DNA of 54,998 nucleotides from WSZY01 sp964559845. GTDB lineage: Bacteria; Pseudomonadota; Zetaproteobacteria; Mariprofundales; Mariprofundaceae. This document shows positions 17,472 through 24,242 of this stretch, one piece after another. The DNA lies in assembly GCA_964559845.1 (NCBI GenBank), contig CAZLJF010000005.1, positions 1 through 54,998 on the forward strand, given 5' to 3'. Within the stretch, counting starts at the first letter, position 1; each line of letters starts with the position of its first letter. A model generated the notes under the pieces. It worked only from the letters and a program-made list of their open reading frames with translations, did no database searches and had not been told where the DNA came from. Position numbers and translations under genes: made by a program.

Positions 17472-17558
17472 TACTAACAAAAAAGCTCAGATGTCGTAAA
17501 AAGCGGCACTCCTATCGTTGCTCTGCTTTTTACGGTCAGTTGGAGTACTTGGTTATGC
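17472..17558 (-). repeat. attC site of the NYN cassette
   Basis: 87-bp imperfect palindrome. Read on the - strand it runs from R'' GCATAAC (17552-17558) to R' GTTAGTA (17472-17478), with an inner stem GTAAAAAGC / GCTTTTTAC. The stop codon of the NYN gene (TAA) is inside R''. This is the terminal attC of the array. Confidence 0.85.
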
Positions 17559-18194
17559 ATTTTGCTCTGGGGGAGAATATTCCTTGGGACGTATAATTTC
17601 CTTCCCTGAAGGAAGAATTATTCTTTCAGGGAAAAGTGAACGCTCAATATGTATTCTCTTTATATGACTGGCGTTTTCCTTGCCTCCGACAGCATTCACT
17701 AAATCCCAACTATGTTTCCGATTTACGGGAGTTAATATCCGAAACTGTTTTTCTGGGAATCGTTCTTTTGCAAGTTTTATTGCAGGGGAAAAATCTGAAT
17801 CCGCAGAAATAATAACTGCCCTATCAAAATTATTCTGGTAAGCTTGATCAAGAATATGAAGGGCAATATTTACATCTGTTTCTTTTTCTTCATGGGATTT
17901 CCACATGCTACCGCACTGTTTGCATCCACGATCTTTTTCCTTGAATTTACCTAGAACAGGAACAACTCCAGTTGATTTCAAAGCTTGCAGATAAACTTTA
18001 TGCCTGTGAAATGCATCAGGAAGCCATGTGGCATGAGCACTAAAATAGTAGATACTCTTTACTGTAAACTGAGGGGAGGGTGCAAAATTTTGACAAAGAG
18101 TCTTTAAATCCAACCATTTCAGATGATTAGCTTGTAGTGACTTGACTGCATGATATAGATTAAACCCATCAATAAAAAATATCACTCTGTCCAT
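17553..18194 (-). CDS. NYN-domain (LabA/DUF88, PIN-like) nuclease, cassette 5
   Basis: 213 residues. Predicted metal-dependent RNase of the NYN branch of the PIN fold. Conserved acidic positions are visible: Asp in FFIDGFNLYH (residues 6-15), Asp in KETDVNIAL and Asp pair in IISADSDFSPAI. A CxxC pair (CKQC) sits before the second motif and may bind zinc. The gene has the low G+C of a cassette. A terminator-like hairpin stands about 22 bases before its ATG, so expression probably needs its own promoter or readthrough. NYN proteins occur in mobile and defence settings; a defence role here is inference. Confidence 0.85.
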   Translation of the reverse strand: MDRVIFFIDGFNLYHAVKSLQANHLKWLDLKTLCQNFAPSPQFTVKSIYYFSAHATWLPDAFHRHKVYLQALKSTGVVPVLGKFKEKDRGCKQCGSMWKSHEEKETDVNIALHILDQAYQNNFDRAVIISADSDFSPAIKLAKERFPEKQFRILTPVNRKHSWDLVNAVGGKENASHIKRIHIERSLFPERIILPSGKEIIRPKEYSPPEQNA

Positions 18195-18215
18195 ATAATT
18201 TCCGCATCCCAGAAA

Positions 18216-18246
18216 CTAAAAAGCCCGCAAACCGTAGCTTGCGGGC
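18216..18246 (-). terminator. Rho-independent terminator upstream of the NYN gene
   Basis: On the - strand: stem GCCCGCAA (18246-18239) with TTGCGGGC (18230-18223), an 8-base loop, then TTTTTAG. It stands between the preceding attC and the NYN start, so cassette-promoter transcripts arriving from intI would stop here unless the hairpin is prevented from forming. Confidence 0.8.
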
Positions 18247-18359
18247 GCCATCAGGTTATACCCGATAGGATGAATTACATTCGTAATTGTGGCAATTGCC
18301 ATAAAATTGTCAATATTTATTGCGAGTAATGGATCGCACATCATGTCATTGACCTGCAT
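18216..18359 (-). CDS. Possible 47-residue leader ORF inside the NYN cassette
   Basis: Open frame of 47 residues whose ATG is part of the attC core GTTATGC, with internal ATGs at residues 6 and 7 that follow AGGTC. It ends at a TAG in the T-run of the terminator, so its last nine residues (ASYGLRAF region) are the translated terminator stem. It may be a leader peptide controlling the hairpin, the remains of an older cassette gene, or chance. No family is recognised. Confidence 0.3.
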   Translation of the reverse strand: MQVNDMMCDPLLAINIDNFMAIATITNVIHPIGYNLMAPASYGLRAF

Positions 18360-18447
18360 AACGATTGAATTCACTTGACCGCAAAAAGCAGAGTGGAGCG
18401 ATAGCGGAACGCCGCTTTTTGCGGTCAAGTGAAATGATTTGTTATGT
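18356..18447 (-). repeat. attC site of the DUF3592 cassette
   Basis: 92-bp imperfect palindrome: R'' ACATAAC (- strand, 18441-18447), R' GTTATGC (18356-18362), long inner stem CACTTGACCGCAAAAAGC pairing with its complement around 18373-18430. The stop codon TAA of the DUF3592 gene lies in R''. Confidence 0.88.
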
Positions 18448-18927
18448 TTTGAGTTTGGTAAACTCAGGTTCCTTCGAAAAACGTTTAATTCCTAAAAAGC
18501 TTGCCATCACTACAAACAACCACACATATTCGGATAACCAATTATGGAACGCTCCCTCATCAACAATTGCATTTTCTGGATTGCTGTTTGAATAAATGAC
18601 TTTTACCGGCATCCCTATTTGACTGCCATTATCTCCAAATTTTGATATGACTTTTCTGGATATGCCATTCCTATCTCGAAACGATACAACAGCCACTTGA
18701 TAAGGAAACATATTTGCAATAGTTAACTTCCCTTGTCTATTTAATGATTGTTTCTCAAAGCCAATAATGGTTCCATTTGTTATGGTAGAGTCCATAACCA
18801 AAGGGTAATCCTTTTTTACAACCATAGTCAGGCCAACTATTGAAATAATAAAGGCAAAGATACATATCCACCTGAACAGCTTAAATATAAATTCTGCAAT
18901 TCCTTGAATACTCAACTCATTATTCAT
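18442..18927 (-). CDS. DUF3592-type membrane protein, cassette 4
   Basis: 161 residues. Two membrane helices (about residues 15-37 and 132-150) flank a beta-rich extracytoplasmic domain. The domain shows the DUF3592 pattern: a GTIIGFE strand, AVVSFRDRNG, GMPVKVIY and SNPENAIVD. Function of the family is unknown. The TAA stop is embedded in the attC core, as is common in cassettes. Cassette boundary to ATG is short, so it may be read from the upstream cassette promoter. Confidence 0.75.
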   Translation of the reverse strand: MNNELSIQGIAEFIFKLFRWICIFAFIISIVGLTMVVKKDYPLVMDSTITNGTIIGFEKQSLNRQGKLTIANMFPYQVAVVSFRDRNGISRKVISKFGDNGSQIGMPVKVIYSNSNPENAIVDEGAFHNWLSEYVWLFVVMASFLGIKRFSKEPEFTKLKT

Positions 18928-18945
18928 GACTATAGAATTCCAGAA

Positions 18946-19043
18946 ACATAACGTCGCAAATCACCGGCAGCAAAAAGTGGCGCGGCTTGCGCTACGCTCC
19001 AGCCACCCCACTTTTTGCTATCCGAGTGCATTTGCATTGCTAG
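18946..19043 (-). repeat. attC site of the SieB-like cassette, one core degenerate
   Basis: About 98 bp. R' is GTTATGT on the - strand (18946-18952), and the inner stem GCAAAAAGTGG / CCACTTTTTGC is strong. The R'' end near 19036-19043 (CTAGCAA) departs from the RYYYAAC consensus. The adjoining stem still pairs with two bulged bases, as attC sites do. Confidence 0.75.
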
Positions 19044-19525
19044 GAGCCTTTACTCTCAGTATATTTTTCATTAGCAACATCAAATATGCTTGAATCTAAA
19101 GCGAATGTCTCTCTCATGCCGTCTGCGGTCATTGAAGTCCAGAGAATTTCTCGTTGTATCAGTGATTCTACGGCAGCCGAAGACACTGTTTCATTATTCA
19201 TTTGCCCCCAAGTCAAAACACTACCGCCCGCTCTTACATATGAGTTAATAACTTCCTTTTCTTCGTCACTCAATACTTCATAGATGTGGCGAGCATTTTC
19301 TTTATCGATTTTTCTTTTTTTTCGACGTTCTACTTTTTCATTTATCCCAGTAGATACTATGCGAATAATCGGGAAGGAAATTATTGTTGAAAAAGCAGCG
19401 ATCACCCAATCATCTGTAAACAGATATACTACTAATCCGATTGCACCAGCTAAAGAAGTGGCAACACTTCTACCGAAATCATTTTCGGCATAAACACGCT
19501 CCGCCCATTTCTCTATCGTTTTCAT
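19040..19525 (-). CDS. Membrane protein resembling superinfection-exclusion SieB, cassette 3
   Basis: 161 residues. One or two hydrophobic segments at residues 18-55, a basic stretch (ERRKKRKID), then a cytoplasmic domain with LSDEEKEVINSYVRAGG followed by a possible winged-helix-like region. The layout and the LSxEEK motif recall the SieB family (PF14163) of phage exclusion proteins, about 160 residues long. Similarity is by eye only. If correct, this cassette would supply anti-phage function. Low G+C fits cassette origin. Alternative: an unrelated membrane protein of unknown role. Confidence 0.5.
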   Translation of the reverse strand: MKTIEKWAERVYAENDFGRSVATSLAGAIGLVVYLFTDDWVIAAFSTIISFPIIRIVSTGINEKVERRKKRKIDKENARHIYEVLSDEEKEVINSYVRAGGSVLTWGQMNNETVSSAAVESLIQREILWTSMTADGMRETFALDSSIFDVANEKYTESKGS

Positions 19526-19530
19526 TCTGC

Positions 19531-19593
19531 TCCTAACGGCTTAATTGAGGGGCAGCGGCGTAGCCGATGTCCCTCTCGAATTTTTTGTTATGC
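19531..19593 (-). repeat. attC site of cassette 2
   Basis: Short, 63-bp site. R'' GCATAAC (19587-19593) and R' GTTAGGA (19531-19537) on the - strand, with an inner stem GAGGG / CCCTC around a GGCGTAGCC loop. The TAA stop of the adjacent gene lies in R''. Confidence 0.85.
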
Positions 19594-19989
19594 ATTTTTT
19601 GAAGTCCTAGCTTTAGTAAAGCTAGGCATTGCTAGTTGGCGATAAGCTCTGGTAACATCTTCCAGCTTAATACCAAAAGATTTAACTTTTTCATTAGACC
19701 AATCTTCTGGATTAATCCAAAACTCTGCTTTGTGCTCGCATATCACAGCTAGTTCTTCATCAATGTGACGGAGTGGTATAGCGGCAGCCCCCCAGTAGCG
19801 TACAAGTTGTGCTTCTGTATCAGTATTTCTTTCCGAACCACGTTCAAGTGATTTGTAATAGATTTTGGTTTCTTGAAGAGCTGTTGAAATTGCTCGCAGA
19901 GCATTATCTTTGAGTTCACGTTTTTCTTTGGACAGGGTTGATATTGGCCCCATGAGTGTAATAAGTTTTTCTATCAAAAATTCAAGCAC
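19588..19989 (-). CDS. Uncharacterised cassette 2 protein
   Basis: 133 residues, predicted almost wholly helical and cytoplasmic. Charged N-terminus with LSKEKRELKDNALRAISTAL, then YWGAAAIPLRHIDEELAVICEHK and a WINPEDWSNEKV segment. No catalytic motif or membrane segment is visible and I do not recognise the family. Its C-terminus (SKNA) runs into the attC core, which gives the stop codon. Ribosome site AAGGAG lies upstream of the ATG. Confidence 0.65.
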   Translation of the reverse strand: MLEFLIEKLITLMGPISTLSKEKRELKDNALRAISTALQETKIYYKSLERGSERNTDTEAQLVRYWGAAAIPLRHIDEELAVICEHKAEFWINPEDWSNEKVKSFGIKLEDVTRAYRQLAMPSFTKARTSKNA

Positions 19990-20010
19990 TATATATCTCC
20001 TTGATTTTAT

Positions 20011-20080
20011 GCATAACGACCAAACTCACCCGACGAAAACCGCGTAGCGGTTTTTGGTCGGGTGGAGTGTCTTGTTATGC
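20011..20080 (-). repeat. attC site of cassette 1
   Basis: 70-bp imperfect palindrome with GCATAAC (R'', 20074-20080) and GTTATGC (R', 20011-20017) on the - strand, and a long inner stem CACCCGACCAAAAACCGC pairing with its complement. It resembles the short VCR-like attC class. The gene stop (TAG) is immediately outside R''. Confidence 0.9.
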
Positions 20081-20665
20081 CTATTTGTAATTGTTTGGCA
20101 AATATTGTTTTCCTGCCAACCATAAAAATATATCTAACTGTCTAAGAGTATACGAATTGACTTTGTAAAACTCCCTAAGTGCTTCGATTACGCTTATAAA
20201 CTTAGGGTATGATTTTAGATCGTCGTTCTTAAACTTATTAAAGTTGTCTGCTTTTCTGTAGTGTCTAAGCATTTTATCTACATACGAGTCGTAAATTGGA
20301 AATTCGTCTGGTCTGTGGTGGCTGCAGTACTTTGATGCAAAAGAGTAAAAATTTCTCACTTCTGCCCCCATATCAACCATTGCTATATCGTTGACCAATG
20401 TGCGATCACCAGACTTCAACCTGGAATCTATATCGAGTTTCAAAATATGCTTTGCAACAGTGTATGTATCAAAAATGTTAGTACTATAAAAATCGTTTAA
20501 TGCACTGACTTTTAGAAGAACGCTTTCAATATCCCGATTATTCGGGCAGTGAACATGGAATAGCTTACCAAGCGAACTTTCCTGAAGAGTATATTTTTCA
20601 AGAGTGTCCCATTCCTTAAGATACTTGGAGATTGATTCATCACATGGTTTTGGGATAGTACTCAT
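20081..20665 (-). CDS. Uncharacterised cassette 1 protein
   Basis: 194 residues, the most recently inserted cassette by position (next to attI). Mostly helical. The central stretch FYSFASKYCSHHRPDEFPIYDSYVDKML is distinctive: similar FATK.C..H.P..FPIYDS motifs occur in helix-hairpin-helix glycosylase-like proteins, but no catalytic Lys/Asp arrangement can be confirmed. No membrane segment or signal peptide. TTAGGA precedes the ATG, and the attI core lies 15 bases upstream of it. Function unknown. Confidence 0.65.
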   Translation of the reverse strand: MSTIPKPCDESISKYLKEWDTLEKYTLQESSLGKLFHVHCPNNRDIESVLLKVSALNDFYSTNIFDTYTVAKHILKLDIDSRLKSGDRTLVNDIAMVDMGAEVRNFYSFASKYCSHHRPDEFPIYDSYVDKMLRHYRKADNFNKFKNDDLKSYPKFISVIEALREFYKVNSYTLRQLDIFLWLAGKQYLPNNYK

Positions 20666-20679
20666 TCAATTTCCTAAGG

Positions 20680-20779
20680 GCATAACAGTGTGAATACGAG
20701 GAAATAATTCCTTGTTTTTTATCTATATATACGGACATAATTCCCCCATATCCAATATATTGCCAATACGGAGAAAACT
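20680..20779. other. attI region and divergent integron promoters
   Basis: The first cassette joins at GTTATGC (- strand, 20680-20686), so the attI core is here. The remaining ~90 bp to intI is very A+T-rich. Leftward, TTGGAT (20755-20750) and TATATA (20731-20726) with an 18-base spacer could be the cassette promoter Pc. Rightward, TTGTTT and CATAAT with an 18-base spacer could drive intI. No LexA-type CTGT-N8-ACAG box is visible. Promoter calls are by eye. Confidence 0.5.
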
Positions 20780-21787
20780 TTGCCCCGATTCAAGCCTCGC
20801 GTCAATAGCGGACAGAAATACCGTCCCGGTGCTGAAAAGTTGATGGATCAAGTGCATGAGGTGTTGCGCTATCATCATTATAGCCTACGCACGGAAGAGG
20901 CTTATACCAAATGGATTCGATGGTTCATCAAGTATAATGGCACACGCCATCCTCGCGAGATGGGAAAAAAGGAAATCGAGGCTTTTCTCACTCACTTGGC
21001 GGTTGATCGCAAGGTGGCCGCTTCCACCCAGAATCAGGCACTGAATGCCATCGTTTTTCTTTATCGGGATGTGCTGGATATGCCCGTGCCAGATGAGCTT
21101 GAGCCTGTCCGTGCCAACAAGCCACGCCGTTTACCTGTTGTGCTGAGCAGGAGCGAGATTCAGGCCCTTCTTGGAGAGATGGAGGGGGTTTACGCGCTGA
21201 TTGGAAAAATCATGTATGGTGGTGGCCTGAGATTGATGGAGGCGCTGCGTTTGCGCATTCAGGATATTGATTTTGATAATGGTTATATCACGGTTCGCGC
21301 AGGTAAAGGTGATAAAGATCGCAGAACGCTATTGCCTGTATCGGTGCGGGATGACCTCAAGGCGCATTTGCAGCGTGTACGGAAAGTGTATGAACAGGAT
21401 TTGAAGGAAGGTCATGCCAATGTCTGGGTGCCGGAGGCATTGGCGCGGAAATATCCGAATGCGCCCAAATCATGGGAATGGCAATATGTGTTTCCGTCCA
21501 AATCGCTATCGAAAGACCCGCAAACAGGAGACATACGCCGCCATCACGTCAATGAATCGGGTTTACAAAAGGCTATTCGTGCAGCGAGAAAAAAAGCAGA
21601 CATTCATAAGCGCGTAACATCGCATACCTTGCGTCATTCTTTTGCCACACACCTGCTTGAGGCGGGAACCAATATTCGCGTGGTGCAAAAGCTGATGGGT
21701 CATGCTGATGTGAAAATGACAGAAATTTATACACATGTGTTGCAGCAGAATCTCGGCGCAGTGACAAGCCCGCTGGATATGCTTTGA
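20780..21787 (+). CDS. intI: Integron integrase (tyrosine recombinase)
   Basis: Full-length 335-residue site-specific recombinase that joins attC to attI. The N-terminal SAM-like core-binding domain carries HHYSLRTEEAYTKWIRWFI. Catalytic residues are all present: R151 (GGGLRLME), K176 (GKGDKDR), H282 and R285 (HTLRHSFATH), H308 (GHADVKMTE) and nucleophile Y317 (IYTHV). The integron-specific insertion is seen at about 222-240 (KYPNAPKSWEWQYVFPS). It ends in the family tail SPLDML. Start is TTG at 20780 after CGGAGAA. The TGA stop overlaps the next gene as TTGA. It looks active. Confidence 0.95.
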   Translation: MPRFKPRVNSGQKYRPGAEKLMDQVHEVLRYHHYSLRTEEAYTKWIRWFIKYNGTRHPREMGKKEIEAFLTHLAVDRKVAASTQNQALNAIVFLYRDVLDMPVPDELEPVRANKPRRLPVVLSRSEIQALLGEMEGVYALIGKIMYGGGLRLMEALRLRIQDIDFDNGYITVRAGKGDKDRRTLLPVSVRDDLKAHLQRVRKVYEQDLKEGHANVWVPEALARKYPNAPKSWEWQYVFPSKSLSKDPQTGDIRRHHVNESGLQKAIRAARKKADIHKRVTSHTLRHSFATHLLEAGTNIRVVQKLMGHADVKMTEIYTHVLQQNLGAVTSPLDML

Positions 21788-22671
21788 TCAGGACGCTGCT
21801 GATTCTCGGTTGTGGATATGTCGGTGAAAAACTGGCCAGGGCCTGTATTGATCAGGGTATAGGAGTAACTGCTGTAACACGTGATGAGAAACGAGCGGAA
21901 GAGCTTCGACCTTTGGGAATGGAAGCGGTGATTGCCTCTTCTCCTGAAGTATTGCCGGATTCACTTCTCTCTTCTATGGATGCAGTGGTCGATTCGATTC
22001 CGCTAACCCGTGATGAGTCGGGTATGTATGCATCACAGATAGCGTGGTTACCAAAGATTACGGCAAAGTTTTCCAATCTCAAATGGGCAGGCTATCTCTC
22101 GACAACCGGGGTATATGGTGATGCAGGCGGTGCATGGGTGGATGAATCCTGGCCATGTAATCCTGCGAGCGAGCGTGGCAAGGAACGTTTGAAAGCTGAG
22201 CAGGCATGGCTGAATAGCGGTTTGCCAGCAGAGGTGTTTCGTCTCGCCGGCATCTATGGGCCTGACAGGAACATTGTTCGGAAACTGAAGGCAGGAGACT
22301 ACAGGGCGGTAAGGTGGAAGCCGCCGCACTATTCCAGCCGTATTCATGCCGACGATATTGTGGCTGCGTTGCTGGCTGCGATGCAAAAGCCGCGTGCCGG
22401 CCGCATCGTGAATCTGGCTGATGATGAGCCGTTGCCCCATGCCGATTATGTCACCGAACTGGCAGGGCTGATTGGCGCCCCCCGGCCTGGGATCCTTACA
22501 CCGGCAGAGGGTGAGAGAGAACTTTCACCGGCCATGCTCGATTTCTTTCGGGATAACAAGCGTGTTTCCAATCGATTGCTGCATCAGGAACTGTTGCCAA
22601 AGCTGAAGTACCCAAGCTTCAGGGATGCTGTGGACGGATTGCTCCAGGACTTATGCCAAAGTGATGATTGA
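21784..22671 (+). CDS. NAD(P)-dependent epimerase/dehydratase family protein (YeeZ-like)
   Basis: 295 residues, extended short-chain dehydrogenase fold. N-terminal Rossmann motif is GCGYVGEKLA. LSTTGVYGDAGGAWVDE corresponds to the active-site serine and tyrosine region, and FRLAGIYGPDRN and SRIHADDIV are typical of the family. The substrate is unknown. The TTG start shares four bases with the intI stop (TTGA), so translation may be coupled to the integrase. An ordinary chromosomal gene joined in this way is unusual. Confidence 0.8.
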   Translation: MIRTLLILGCGYVGEKLARACIDQGIGVTAVTRDEKRAEELRPLGMEAVIASSPEVLPDSLLSSMDAVVDSIPLTRDESGMYASQIAWLPKITAKFSNLKWAGYLSTTGVYGDAGGAWVDESWPCNPASERGKERLKAEQAWLNSGLPAEVFRLAGIYGPDRNIVRKLKAGDYRAVRWKPPHYSSRIHADDIVAALLAAMQKPRAGRIVNLADDEPLPHADYVTELAGLIGAPRPGILTPAEGERELSPAMLDFFRDNKRVSNRLLHQELLPKLKYPSFRDAVDGLLQDLCQSDD

Positions 22672-22822
22672 TTGTCATTACCGGCAAATTCCGGTCGCAA
22701 CCCATCCCTCCCGGCCCTAATATCTTCCTGACGGCATAGCCTGTGTCTGTTTTTCGCATGCCAACCGGCTGATTTTAACCGGATGCTACAAAATCACCCT
22801 GGCGAAGTGCTAAGCTAGGCAT

Positions 22823-23200
22823 ATGCAGATGGATCACTTTCAATCTCTGGCAGAGAGGGCGTTGTCCTCGTTACCGGAAAAATTCCGGAATGCGATGGAT
22901 AATGTGGTGATCTGTATCGAAGAGGAGGCTGATGCGGATACGCTTGCAGCCATGCAGGCTGAATCGCCCGATTCACTTCTTGGGCTTTATCAGGGGTGGC
23001 CCCTGCCGGAACGGGGCATCAGTTATGCAGGCCATCTTCCCGATACCATTCATCTCTATTGCAGGCCTATTCTTCACTACTGCGATGAAACAGGGGAGTC
23101 GCCCGAGCATTGTATTCGACATGTCCTGATTCATGAGATCGGGCACTATTTTGGATTCAGTGATCAGGAGATGGAGGCGATCGAGTGTCGGAAACCATAA
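22823..23200 (+). CDS. Zincin-like metallopeptidase family protein
   Basis: 125 residues, minimal zincin fold of the PF06262 (DUF1025) type. The zinc motif HEIGHYFGFSDQEM follows HExxHxxGxxD near residues 103-113. An acidic N-terminal half and the conserved LLGLYQG.PL segment match the family. Natural substrate unknown. The 3' end overlaps moxR by 16 bases, so it leads the MoxR/DUF58/TgpA operon. ATG 22823 or the ATG two codons later may be used. Confidence 0.82.
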   Translation: MQMDHFQSLAERALSSLPEKFRNAMDNVVICIEEEADADTLAAMQAESPDSLLGLYQGWPLPERGISYAGHLPDTIHLYCRPILHYCDETGESPEHCIRHVLIHEIGHYFGFSDQEMEAIECRKP

Positions 23201-24114
23201 GAGAAACCACACGGAAAGAGATCAAGGCGCTGGAAGTGCAGCTGTCAAATGTTCTGGCAGGCAAACAGCAGACCATACGGCAGGTGATGGTCGCCATGTT
23301 TTGCGGCGGTCATGTGCTGATTGAGGATCTTCCGGGTATGGGCAAAACCACCCTGGCGCAGGCACTTGCAGCCAGTCTTGATACGGACTTTGGCCGCATT
23401 CAGTTCACGGCAGACCTGTTGCCTGCAGATATTATGGGTGTGGAGATATTTAACCCGGCAGAGCGGTGTTTTGAATTTCATCCGGGGCCGCTTTTTCATC
23501 ATATTGTACTGGCAGACGAGATCAACCGGGCCACACCCAAGGCCCAGTCCGCCCTGCTGGAGGCGATGGCTGAAGGGCAGGTGAGCATTGAGCGGGAAAC
23601 GCACAAGTTGCCGCAGCCATTTTTTGTCATGGCGACACAAAATCCGACGGAACATCTTGGAACATTTCCATTGCCGGATTCGCAGCTGGATCGTTTTTTT
23701 ATGCGCCTTTCTCTGGGGTATCCGGATCAGGATGCCGAGCGTAAGCTGCTCAAAGGAGAAGCTGGTCGGGAGCAACTGGAACGGTTGCAGCCGATTGTAA
23801 CGATACAGTGGGTTGAGAGCATTCGCAACGAAGTCCGGCAGGTGTATCTGTCAGATCTGTTGATGGACTATCTGTTGCAGCTTCTTGAGCTGAGCAGAAA
23901 TGGCGACTGGTTGAAGCAGGGTATATCTCCCAGAGCGGGAAAAGACCTCCTCCAGGCAGCCAGAACGCAGGCATGGATGGATGGAAGGGATTATGTGGCT
24001 GCCGCAGATCTGCAGGATATGTGGCTGCCATGCCTGGCACACCGTGTTCTGGCAGCCGGGGATAGTGAGGCGGCATTGATGCAACTGCTGGAGCAGGTGG
24101 CGGTACCAGCCTGA
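23185..24114 (+). CDS. MoxR-family AAA+ ATPase
   Basis: 309 residues. Chaperone-like ATPase, usually acting with DUF58 and VWA or transglutaminase partners. Walker A GMGKTT (51-56), Walker B VLADEINRA, sensor-1 ATQNP and the PLPDSQLDRF motif are all present, with a C-terminal lid of helices. GTG start at 23185, inside the preceding gene. Cytoplasmic. It is followed after 128 bp by its DUF58 partner. Confidence 0.9.
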   Translation: MSETIRETTRKEIKALEVQLSNVLAGKQQTIRQVMVAMFCGGHVLIEDLPGMGKTTLAQALAASLDTDFGRIQFTADLLPADIMGVEIFNPAERCFEFHPGPLFHHIVLADEINRATPKAQSALLEAMAEGQVSIERETHKLPQPFFVMATQNPTEHLGTFPLPDSQLDRFFMRLSLGYPDQDAERKLLKGEAGREQLERLQPIVTIQWVESIRNEVRQVYLSDLLMDYLLQLLELSRNGDWLKQGISPRAGKDLLQAARTQAWMDGRDYVAAADLQDMWLPCLAHRVLAAGDSEAALMQLLEQVAVPA

Positions 24115-24242
24115 TGGCACAGGAATGTCTGCTTTCTCCTGTAAGTGAATCCACGGGCGGCTGGCTTTGATGCGGGGAAGGCTACCCTCAAGCGGATGAA
24201 CTGTGGCATATGATCCCGCTGATCTGAGGCTGCCACCCTGGG

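Larger units (their letters stand above)
17472..21787. mobile_element. Chromosomal integron: intI, attI and five gene cassettes
   Basis: intI (+) lies at the right. Five cassettes with genes all on the - strand extend leftwards, each closed by an attC-like imperfect inverted repeat with GTTATGC-type core sites. This is the normal divergent layout of an integron. Cassette order from attI: unknown (20081), unknown (19588), SieB-like (19040), DUF3592 (18442), NYN nuclease (17553). The cassette stretch is visibly richer in A+T than its flanks, while intI has chromosome-like composition. No transposition genes accompany it, so it is sedentary rather than carried on a transposon. Confidence 0.9.

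Noticed and set aside
17472..20080. Repeated hairpins read as a CRISPR array
   Set aside because: The repeats differ in length and sequence, are separated by genes of 400-640 bases and have integron core sites; they are attC sites.
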